Positions 49,101 through 61,100 of a stretch of 64,000 nt of DNA are shown in pieces (positions within the stretch are counted from its first letter, which is position 1; the number at the start of each line of letters is the position of its first letter). This DNA comes from Mauremys mutica (taxonomy: Eukaryota; Chordata; Testudines; Geoemydidae): assembly GCF_020497125.1 (NCBI RefSeq), contig NC_059072.1, forward strand, positions 310,018,781 through 310,082,780, given 5' to 3'. The notes under the pieces are model-generated. The model worked only from the letters and a program-made list of their open reading frames with translations. It was not told where the DNA came from and made no database searches. The translations under genes and the position numbers were made by a program.

Positions 49101-52100
49101 GGCGGGGACGTGGCCGGGGCTGGAGCCGGGCGGCGTGAGGCCAGGGCCGGCGGAGGCGGGTACGCGGGGCCGGGGCCGGGCGAGGCGGGGACACAGCTGG
49201 GGCAGCCCAGAGCCCTCTGATTCCCCGCCGCGGCGGGCAGCCCAGAGCCCTCTGATTCCCCGCCGCAGCTGGGATTTGAAGGGTTCTGGGCTCTCCGCCG
49301 CGGCGGGCAGCCCAGAGCGCTCTGATTCCCGGCCGCGGCTGGGATTGAAAGCGCTCTGATTCCCGGCCGCGGCTGGGATTGAAAGCGCTCTGATTCCCGG
49401 CCGCGGCTGGGATTGAAAGCGCTCTGGGCTCCCCGCCGCGGCTGGGATTGAAAGCGCTCTGGGCTCCCCGCCGCGGCTGGGATTGAAAGCGCTCTGGGCT
49501 CCCCGCCGCGGCTGGGATTGAAAGCGCTCTGGGCTCCCCGCCGCGGCTGGGATTGAAAGCGCTCTGGGCTCCCCGCCGCGGCTGGGATTGAAAGCGCTCT
49601 GGGCTCCCCGCCGCGGCTGGGATTGAAAGCGCTCTGGGCTCCCCGCCGCGGCTGGGATTGAAAGCGCTCTGGGCTCCCCGCCGCGGCTGGGATTGAAAGC
49701 GCTCTGGGCTCCCCGCCGCGGCGGGCAGCCCAGAGCGCTCTGGCTCCCCGCCGCGGCGGGCAGCCCAGAGCGCCCTGGCTCCCCGCCGCGGCTGGCAGCC
49801 CAGAGCGCTCTGATTCCCCGCCGCGGCGGGCAGCCCAGAGCGCTCTGATTCCCCGCCGCGGCGGGCAGCCCAGAGCGCTCTGATTCCCCGCCGCGGCTGG
49901 GATTGAAAGCGCTCTGGGCTCCCCGCCGCGGCTGGGATTGAAAGCGCTCTGGTCTCCCCGCCGCGGCGGGCAGCCCAGAGCGGTCTGATTCCCGGCCGCG
50001 GCTGGGATTTGAAGTATTTTTATTGTTTTTTTTTTCAAGTTCCTGATTATAGGCCGCACCCCTAATTTAAAGACTTAAATTAGGGGAAAAAAGTGCGGCC
50101 TATACTCAGGACAATACGGTATTATTGAATTAAATGGCCATGAACCAACCAAACAGCCATCCAGAATTCAAAAGAAAGTTCACAAAAATCAGTTTTTCAG
50201 TATTTCACAATGTGGTCTCCAAAAGAAGGTTGATACAGACAACTGAGAAAGTTGTTTTACATCAAATAACTTTCATTCCTTGTCAGGATGAACCTCTTTT
50301 TGTAGGCCACATTATTAAATACAACTCTGAGCCTGATTCTTGTTTATAGTAAGGCAATGTTTGGGTAGTGTCAAGGAACTTAAAATGGGCATATATGTTC
50401 GCTGTAATGCCCTTTTATACTCTTACGGTGATGTAAAATAAGGATCATGACCATAGTTTTTAATGCATTCATGATTTCTCTTATGAGGAAAGGTTAATGT
50501 TCCAACCAGCATTAACCTGCACTAATTCTCTTAAGAACTCACCTGTTCATCTTCAAGAATCATAGAAATGTGGGGCTGGAAGGGACCTTGAGAGGTCCCT
50601 GAATGGTGGGGCAGGACCAAGTATACCTAGACCTTCCTTCACAGGTGTTTGTATGTATAACCTATTCTTAGAGAATGATTCTTACAGACTGATTCAGACT
50701 CAGCTCAGTTCTAATACAGTATTATACTTTACACACACAAAAATTCCCGATAGACGGATAATGTTCAATTGCAGTGCAGGTGGCCCATAGCTAGCATTGT
50801 CTGGAATAGATGAATTTCCTAATGTAGATCGATGGCTCAAATTGCATCTGTTATACCATTTTTTATAATGGCAAAACTCCACTGACCTCAGTGGAATTAT
50901 TCCTGCTTAATGCCTCATTACTTATACTTTATATATTGGTATAAGTGAGAGGAGAATCAGGCTCCAGGTCTTAACTTTTCCCTCCCAAAATTAATTTATA
51001 TTGAAGTTTAGGCAATCAGTCGATCTTCCACATGAAATGTTCTTCACGGAAACCAAGTGTAATTCCAGCAAGACTGAAAAGGTCAGGACACAAAGTACAT
51101 CTCATTAGTACAAATCATCACTTTCTTTTCTCCGTGGATACTGATGAAAGCATATTTCTCAAACCTGCCACAAACATTGCTGAACTTCCTGAAGTCCTTC
51201 TAAATCAATTACTAATGGGAAAGTAATCTATACAAAAAATTTCTAACACATCAATAAGATTCTCAGCTAAGGGAGTACTACAGAATGTGCAAGATTACTG
51301 TAGCAGAATGAAGGTTTATTGAAAACGTTGTTCCCAGTGAAAGGCTTTCAAGCCTGTTTTTCTGAGAACTGTGGGTGCTCTCTCCATGCTCACTTTTTTC
51401 CTTTATAAATAGTGTAAACACTAGTAATGCATTTAAGACAACCATAAAAATAATTTATAAAATATAGTTAAAGGTTATATATTTAATGCTTATTAATGTT
51501 TCATCTTGTTTAATTTATTTATCGGTACAGGAAAAAAATGCAAATGAAAGCTTGCTACAAAGAGATAAATTTATTGTTCTCAATTTATCTAGTTTTACTG
51601 GCATGCTCATACAAACACTTTCAGTTTTAAAATAACAAAATGCATTTTAAAAATAATGACCCACAGCAGACAATACACCTCTTATAACAGCATGAAAACC
51701 GAGAGGGAGATTTTTAAAAAAGTCTAAGGTATTTAGGAGCACAGGTCTCATTGAAAGTTCCTAAATCCCTTAACGAGACAAGAAGGATGAGGTAATATCT
51801 TTTATTGGACCAGCTCCTGGAAGAGACAAGCTTTTGAGCTACACAGCGCTCTTCTTCAGGTCTGGGAAAAGTACTAAGGGCACGTCTACACTTAAAATGC
51901 TACAGCAGAGCAGCTGCGCCACTGCAGCGCTTCAGTGAAAATTCTACTATGCTGATGGGAGAGCTTATCCTGTTAGCATAGTTAATCCACCTCCATGAGA
52001 GGCGAGAAGTCCTCCTGTCAACATAGCGCTGTCTACACTGTTGGATAGGTCGGTATAACTGCATCACACAGGGGTGTGGATTTTTTACATCCTTCAGTGA

Positions 52101-55100
52101 TGTAGTTACAGTCTGTAAGTTTATAGTGTAGCAGAAGGTAGTGCTCATACATACTATATGAGACCATTCACGGTGAAGTGCCTAGTTAATACCTCTGGAG
52201 TCATCACAGTACAAAAAGGGAGATATGACTGTAATAAGTGATAAATCCAGTGTCTTTATTAAGACCATGATTTTTAGTGTCTGGCAAAGTTATGAATCTA
52301 AGCTCCCAGGCTCAACTTCTGAAGGTGTTGTGAAGGTTTCCTTTGAAGATGAGCACTGAGAGGTCAGATATGGCGTGCTCATTTTGAGAAAAGTATACGC
52401 CCATAGGTGATGTGGTGTTTTTGTCTTATTTTTATGTGTGAGTTCATTTTAAAAGGTGGTGATTGTCTGGTTTCACCCACATCATTGCTATTGAGGCCTA
52501 TCACAACATGTGGTGTACCTCATCCAGCACATTAAATGCCCCGTTACTCAAGTTATGTAACCCTATTTTCTCTCTCTCTCTCTCTCTATATATATAAATT
52601 TTTAAATAAAAACTACATTAAAAGAATGTTACAGTAACAAAGTCAAGCACTCAAAGGTTAGGAAATGCCAGACTTAAGCATGACTAGGCAACCTAAAATT
52701 GTCCCCCTTAGTGAATGTGTTACGATACAGTCTTTAAACGATCACTTACAATTTTTTCCACGTGGGAAAACAACATATTTTGAACTAACCTCATTCTTGA
52801 AAACTGCCACCTTTTAGCTGAAACTTTACAAAAATCAGCTTAAGGCAGACTTAGCATGACAATTTTCATCCCAAATGGTAAAAGTTTGGCAAAACTTATA
52901 AGCAACTGAAAACTAGGTCTTATGATAGAAGGTAATGGGCAAACATTTAGAGGCAGTGCTGTCAGTTCCTCTTATAACAAACTATGTACTGTTTCATCCA
53001 GAGATCCCAATCAGTTTCAGGTCACCATAATCTTAGGCACTTTACAAATGCAGACAACTTTTCCTCACTTCCTTCCCTCCCTCCCCCCGCTCCTCCCCCC
53101 CAAAAAAAAAGAGTCCCGAGAAGAGATAATCTAAGAACACAAGCAACATATGAGCGGAGGGAAGGGGGAGTGCGGGGGGAGAAGAGATGGGGAGAAGAAC
53201 ACAATCAAATATTCAAGTCACTTAATTATACTTACGTAATAAATGGTAACATTTTAATTGTGCAAAAATTAGTGCTGCTTTTCTGAACCAGCTTGCTTCA
53301 AAAATACAGTAAATACCTATGAAGTGTTTTTACAGTGTTAAGGAGCACAATAAAGCACAATATTGAAACACAAAGGAATCATCAGTAGTACCTTTTTTAG
53401 CTTCTTACTAGGAGATTTCAGATCACAAGCTACTTTGAATCTGAGCTACTTCTTTGACACATACAAATGCTTTGGTGCCAAGATTGTTGTGAAGCTGTCA
53501 TCATGCAGGTGCCCCTTACTTGGTTGAGAGCCTGCTTGAGTCTTATCTATTTTAGTAAATTGGTGGGAATTGCTCATAATTTAGTTTTATCACACGTTGT
53601 CTCTCCTCAGTTCCTTACCCTCATCACGCATTACCAGTGTATTTTAACAGGATAGCCCAGCGGTTTGAGCATTGGCCTGTTAAACTCAGGGTTGTGAGTT
53701 CAATCCTTGAGGGGGCCATTTAGGGATCTGGGTCAAAAATCTGTCTGGGGATTGGTCCTGCTTTGAGCAGGGGGTTGGACTAGGTGACCTCCTGAAGTCC
53801 CTTCCAACCCTGATATTCTATGATTCTAATAGGTGGAATAAGTTAATTAGTAAAATACCTTCATATGATATAAATTAAAAAGGAAAGCTGAATTGCTCAA
53901 TTTTTGGTAACAATCTGAGTTGTGCATGGAGTACGTCCAAGCAGAACTGGGCCCTAGTTCATCACTGTTGTCTAATATATAAATGAAGAATAGTTTTTGG
54001 TTTGCTTGTGAAGGATCCTGTAGAGCTACAGTATGTTTCAGAAAACAGATGGCAAAGATAATTTCTAGTAGCATTACACATTAGTCAAGGTTTTGTATCC
54101 TACAGCAAAGATTAGCACCAATAAAGACTCATAGACTTTAAGGTCAGAAGGGACCATTATATGATCATCTAGTCTGAGCTCCTGCACAATGAAGGCCACA
54201 GAATCTCACCCATCCACTTCTATAACAAACCCCTAACCTATGTCTGAGTTATCGAAGTCCCCAAATTGCGGTTTGAAGACCTCAAGCTGCAGAGAATCCT
54301 CCAGAAAGTGACCCATGCCCCGTGCTGCAGAGGAAGGCGAAAAACCTCCAGGGCCTCTGCCAATCTGCCCTGGAGGAAAATTCCTTCCCGACCCCAAATA
54401 TGGCGATCAGTTAAACCCTGAGCATGTGGGCAAGACTCACCAGCCAGCACCCAGGAAAGAATTCTCTGTAGTAACTCAGATCCCATCCCATCTAACATCC
54501 CATCACAGACCACTGGGCATACTTACCTGCTGATAATCAAAGATCAATTGCCAAATTAATTGCCAAAATTAGGCTATCCCATCATACCATCCCCTCCATA
54601 AATTTATCAAGCTTAGTCTTAAAGCCAGATATGTCTTTTGCCCCCACTACTCCCCTTGGAAGGCTGTTCCAGAACTTCACTCCTCTAATGGTTAGAAACC
54701 TTCATCTAATTTCAAGTCTAAACTTCCTAGTGTCCAGTTTATATCCATTTGTTCTATGTATGAAAACCTGTAGATTACAAGTTTGTCCTGACATAGATAT
54801 TTCCCTAGCATAAAACAAAGTGCAATTCAAATTATAACAACAAAGCAAGAAAAGAAACAAGCTCAAGGCAATCCTCCAATGCTATCCTCAATATTGAGTG
54901 TGAAGGGCATGTTGCAGCAGGTATTTTCCTGTGTATTCTAAGTGGAAAAGATGACAGAGCAGTAGAATTGTCCCGAAGGTATGGAGAATGGAAGAAAGGG
55001 AAACTGTAGTTTCAAAGGAGTTATGTCACTTCCTGAGACCCATCATACAAACTGTTTAAATAGCTCTTCAGCCTATAGTAGCTCAGTTCTTGCTAATTCT

Positions 55101-58100
55101 TGATTTTGGTGAAAAACAACTTGCTACTCTTTTTTCATCCTATGTATAATGCTTTATAATATATGAGAGAAGTCAGTGGCGTGGATATGCTTGTCACGCT
55201 CAAGATGTTTGGCAATTTGCCATCAGGATGACTGGCATATACATCAGAATTACAAATTCACTGCAAGTGAAATCAAATCATAACCCACAGTAGAACTAAG
55301 CAAGATACATAAACATTTGTCCATTTTCTGCTACTGCATAGGACTTGCTCTCTCCCATGATGGCTGTGTATCTTGGATTCTGTTATACTGTTTATATCCA
55401 ACACGCTTATTAGGAAAGTCCTGCTGTGAATTAATGTCAAGATTAGCTATAGATGGAACATGTAATAAATCCCAATACACATCACAATTGAGACTGAACT
55501 GAGATACACAGAATCTTAAAACAAAAATGAGATAGGTAAAGAACAGTTTGTCACCACAAAGTTCCACCACTGCATTCCAGAAGGATCTAAGAGCAACCAC
55601 ATCTAGAGGAGGTTAGGTCAGTGTACAGTAAAGGAGGATGGAACAGTCTCCATTATTACGCTTTTTAAGGTCTTTTTTTACAATGAAAACTGCCAACATT
55701 CAATTATTATTAATGGAAATTTAAATATCTTTTCAGTAGACTTTCACTGTCATCCATTCATTTTTATTTCCAAGCACTACTCTTTTTGCGGTCTTTCTTA
55801 AATCATGACTCTCTTGAAAAGTGGCTGTAAAACTGGCATTGTGGGATTCCATTTTATTTTTTCAATTACTTCACTACCTAAGAAACTGTTAGCCCTGCCA
55901 AATCAATGAGCAATATGAAAGTCAAGCTGGGTACTTTCAGGTTGCACACTACCATCAGTAATAAGAGATTCTGCAGTTGGAACTTAATAATTTTGTTAAT
56001 GATACATGGACCAGAAAAGAATCCTGCTCACTCTACCATGGCTTTGCAGTACTAAAAAGAGGAAAAAGCTGTGAAATCTTATTTTAAAATCACTAAAACA
56101 ACTAATTACCAGATTGTTCAGTAAGAATTTTACATAGTAGCTTTTCTGAACACAATTGCATTCTGTACCCAGGTACGCATTGATAAGATGTGCTTTTTTA
56201 AAAACCAAACTACAGCACATGCTTTGTTCATCTTTTATTTGTTTCAAGGTAAAAAATCAGATCGGCAAGATTTACAAGGCGTATCTACATGGTAAATGTG
56301 GCTGTCTTATAGAAACATTTAATATTTGTATGAGTCACAAATAATTTTAAGATAATTATTTCAAAATATACATCCACCTTGGTAGTGAAAATAAATTTAA
56401 GCTGTCACTGATTCTAGCCATTCTAAAACAAGAATTAAATGTTCAATGATTCATAACAAATCTGTAGATAGAAATTCTAGACAAAAGCAACATAAAGCCC
56501 TGAGACAAGAAAAAGTCAATCAGCTCATTATGGCTCATTACTTTCAATATTTTGTTTCTCCCAAGAAAGCATTCAATTGTTTCCTAACTGATCTCAGCAG
56601 CTCAGCCTGAACAATCTTGCCCAATAGGCATTTCCATATGTATATTACTTTGCTTAGCAGAGCACTTGAATTTTTATCTCCAGTGTAATAAAATGTGTAT
56701 TTGGGCTGACAAAGAATTAAATGTAGTATTTAAACACTCATTTTATACGTTTAAACTATTTTCATAATTATAGCATCACACATTCTTTTTCCTTATCTTA
56801 TTCTGATGGTGCTCACTAGGTACTACAGTCTGTCCACCTTTCCAGTAATTCATTTTGTGGGATAAAATTTTGATACAGCACAGACCAGAAACAGCATTAC
56901 CTCCAAAAAGAAAAAAGAAAAACCAAAAAACTTACCAACTTGTTTCAGATACATGACTCATATTCAAACCATGCTACAGTGAACACTTACACGGAATATA
57001 AGCTTTTCATAATACTTATCTAACGAATTATAAAAGTTCTGTGAAAAAAGAAAAAGGTAGTATACCTGTAGCCCACTTATTTCAAAGTGATTTGTAGGGT
57101 AAGAATAATACACAATGCTGTGTAATACTGCACTGAAAGATCCTATGTCACAAAATCATCATAATTGGTAATTTATTTTATCTGACCAAAAAATTTTCTG
57201 TATCTATATAACAGCGGGAAGAATTGAGCCCAGTTATTTTAACTACTGAAATAATCATTTTACAATCTCAGACACAAAAATGTATTTCTGTTGATTAACA
57301 GACAATGTAAGACAGCTACGGTTAATCTTAACCCACAGATGCATCAAATTTCAGAATTTTACTATTAAAACAAATACAGAGCCCTTCATGAAGAAACAAG
57401 CTATTATATATGTATGCAAGTGCTTACTATCTTTAAAAAAATATTCTACATTAAAATAATGTCCAAAGGCTTCTTAAGCATATAAAACAAGTAAGAAATT
57501 TCTTTCTATATTGCTATTTTATTCCTTGCCTACCTGGTTTATCTAGGCATTACAACTCATTTCATGTTCATGATTCACCACTGTTCTGAGGCCCCCAAGA
57601 AAACCATCTGAGCTTCAAATGCTAGAAAATATTTAAACAAAATGAAAAGGATACATAGCTAAACAAGTACCTGAAGAGAATTACTAGAGTAGCAGGTTTA
57701 CATTGGCCCACAATAGCAGATCTAGGAAAGCCTCCATAGAACCCAGGCCCCAGGCAGTGCCATGCTGACGTAAGGTATAAATATGCTCCTAAATCTTCAT
57801 CACCCTAAGTTATACTTCAAGTAAAAAGAAAGGATCAACAACCAACCTACAGAACATAACTGAATAACCCTGCAGGGTCCCTGCACTGGGCCACTATCTT
57901 TGGCAGCTACCTTGGAAGAGATCAATGGGAATAATTTGCAAAGATGGAAGCACTAAATGAAGTCTCAGAGGACTTAAAGACTCCTCTGACACTCTATTTT
58001 TCTTGCCCACTGGCTACCCTGGGGAAATGGCCTACCCTTTCTAGGATAGTGTGATTTCTGCAAAACATGAGCAGCTACCTTTAAAGAAGAGCATTAAGAC

Positions 58101-61100
58101 CTGTGATTTGTGTGAGAGGAGACAAATGGAGAGAGGTCTATATAACTGTGAGGTAATTAAAATGTAAAATAAAGGGTGCGGGGAGAAGGTCTTGGCATTA
58201 TTTCAATGCTTCAAACAAGTGTTTTGTTTGTATTTGTGAGACCCAATTGAAAAAAGTCTCCATCCCCCATTCCAGAGTCTGAGTATTTTTATTTGTTTTA
58301 CTTTTAAAGTGAACCTAACTGCAAGACAATTTCAAACTCAATACTAATTACAACACCTATTAACAAAATGTTCTTTTAAGTGAGAGCTGAACAGGCATGA
58401 GGTAAGCCTTATTGAGTTCTTACCTGTCATTTACTGAAAACATTCTTAAGAATGTAATAAAAATACATCATTGTTCAGAGTCAATGCTAATCCATTTAAG
58501 AATCTTACCACTCATGTAAGAGGGAAATATAAGAGGAAAAATTATGTAGGAAAATAACTTGCAACATCATTTACAAGCACAAGTGACAGTGATTATACGC
58601 AAACACTATTTAGGTCCAGAAGTTGAGGGCAAATGGATTTTCCCTATATCCATCACTTATTTTTTGGTACAAATGATATCGTTCACAAAAAATGAGCATG
58701 CATTATTGATTATTGGGTGTACCTAAAGATACCAGGTTGAGGGTACCTTTGAAAACTAGGCCCTTCATATTCATTCCACTAGCTTCCTGTTCTCTAACAC
58801 ATCAAGATTAAACTTCAGGCCTTCAACTGCCTCACACTTCGCCCTGCCTGCATATCTTCTTTAGTCCCTTATCACAGTTTCCTGTTTCCCAATAACGTCA
58901 GCCTCTCCCACAAGCATTTTTGTATTCTTCTTGTCACACTATCCCCTATGCTTAGAGTGCTGCACAAGCCAAGTTCACTCAGTCACTAAGTCTCAACGAA
59001 ATCATTCAAAACTCACTTAAATTCATATAATCACAGAAATGGAGGGCTGGAAGGAACCACAGGAGATCATCTAGTCCAGCCTACCACAGTGAAGCAGGAT
59101 TATGTATACTTAGACCATCCCTGATCAGTATTTATCTAACCTGTTCTTAAAAACCTTCAATGGTAGCGATTCCACAACCTCCCTTGGAAGCCTATTCCAG
59201 CGGTTACCTATCCTTATAATTAGAAAACTTTCCTATTATCTTTCAGAATATCTTTTCCAAATATCTAACCTAAATTGTTCTTGCTGCAGATGAAGCCTTC
59301 TTGCCATACCTTCAGTGGACATGGAGAACAATTGATCATTGTCCTATTTATAACAAATCTGTGCATATTCGAAGACAGTTATCAGGTTCTCCGCCTCAGT
59401 CTTCTCTTCTCAACTGTCCCACATTGTTGGCTCATATTCAATTTGTGATCCACTATATCCCCCAGATTCTTTTCACCAGTACTATACCCTACCCAATATT
59501 CCCCATTTTGTAGCTCTGCATTTGATTTTTTTCTTCCTAAGTGCAGTACTTCACACTTGTCTTTACTGAATTTCAATCTTGTTGATTTCAGACAAATTCT
59601 CCAAACTAAATATTAATATGTAGGATATCGACTGCTTCCTCCTATTCACCAGGCCAATAACACCAGCAAAAAAGGCAATTAGGTTGGTTTGGCATGATTT
59701 GTTCTTGACAAATCCCAGTTAGCTAACCCTTATCACCCTATTAGCTGCTCAGTGCTTACAAATTCATTGTTTGATAATTTCTTCCAGCATTTTTCTAGGT
59801 ATCAAAGTTAAATGTCACAGTTCAATGCAATGGCTCCTGTATTCTCCCTTTGTGGTCCATGGAGGGCACCCACTTTAGGCTTCTGGCTCCTCAGCAGTTA
59901 CCTCTCTTGGGCAGAGACCTGTGTTCCTCTCCCTCCTAATTGAGGTTTCTCCAAGCTGCACAGTTCCCTGGCGACACTGCATTATTCCCAGCAAGCCAGA
60001 CTGCCAGCACAGGCCGGTGCCTGTATTTTGCTTCCTCTTTGAAGGCTATCAACAGTGTAATGGCACACCGCCATAAGTTACCACAAAGATTTTTCTAAGC
60101 AAGCACATTTATTCTTAAGGTAAAAGCATAACAGAGGAAATGTATTAAAAATGATAAAAAAACCTACACACACTAAAAATCAGCAAACTTTGCAAAAGGG
60201 CTATGAGGGTGAGAAACTGTTTTAGCCAAAGGATTATAGACTGTTGACTTTTTGTCATTAAAAAGTGTGTTATACTCTGGTTTTATTTGTAACCATATTC
60301 TGTTTCTCTTATCCTTGCTTAATATCACTTGGATCTCTACTCTTTTTAATAAACTTATTTTGTTTTCTTATAAATTTATCTCAGGTGTGCATCCTCAGCT
60401 GAGCCAACAGGCTGGTGTATACTGTCTCTTTGGAGACAGTGGAATAGGTAATTTCTGTGAGTGTCCAATGACAGGGGCTAGTTATGGCAGGGGAATGATC
60501 TCCAAAGGCGTTCAGGAACTAAAGTGCACCAAGTGTTACCTGCGAGCTGAAGTAAGGGCTGAAAGGGTCCTGAGGTGTTTGTTGGGCTAGCTAACAATCT
60601 GGAGTATCAGGGAGCTGACACAGAGTTTAACAGCAGCAAACCTCTCTTGTTGAGACAGAGGGGTAACAAGGTGATTTCCAGTTCTGAACACCCCAAGAAA
60701 GCATCACAATTTTACCTCCCAATTCCCAGAGTTTGTTAAAAATCTGTATTTTTGACGTCCATTGCCTTTATTCTGCTGCTCTCACTCCCTTTCCTTAGAA
60801 TCATGAAATCTATCATTTCATGATCACTTTCACCCAACTGCCTTCTACCTTCAGATTTGCAATTAATTCCCGTATATCGGAAATTCCTGCAGAACTACAT
60901 TCAACTACAAGCAGCCATTTGTTATTAAAATATATTTTTATATCCACCAAAAAGATAACCCATCTCGGTTCTAACCAATTCACATATTCATCTTTCAAAC
61001 TAATGAATTATCCACATTACCTACCTTTTACTCAATTACTTATTCAAATGGTGAAATTTGTATCAAGGTTTTAGCAAAGCTTTAATCTACACAACATCCT

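Larger units (their letters stand above)
47483..50119. mobile_element. GC-rich non-autonomous DNA element, 2.6 kb
   Basis: The ends CCGTATTGTTCCGAGTATAG and its right-hand counterpart (CTATACTCAGGACAATACGG) are inverted repeats of about 25 bp. A subterminal CTGATTATAAGCCGCACCC / CTGATTATAGGCCGCACCCC motif lies at both ends, in the same direction on the right as on the left. The terminal 200-300 bp on the left are A/T-rich; the middle (47860-50010) is C- or GC-rich and consists of tandem repeats. There is no transposase. The flanks (TAC, TAT) leave the target duplication, and so the superfamily, undecided. Confidence 0.75.

Noticed and set aside
48160..49200. CpG island as a COG6 or unknown gene promoter
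   Set aside because: It is inside a transposable element between inverted ends and far from the COG6 first exon; no adjoining exon is seen.
48557..50059. A 500-codon open frame on the minus strand, rich in Pro, Arg, Ala and Gly
   Set aside because: It is produced by the stop-free 35-bp minisatellite cycling through all frames plus GC-rich repeats; it has no domain, and both strands are open over the same area.
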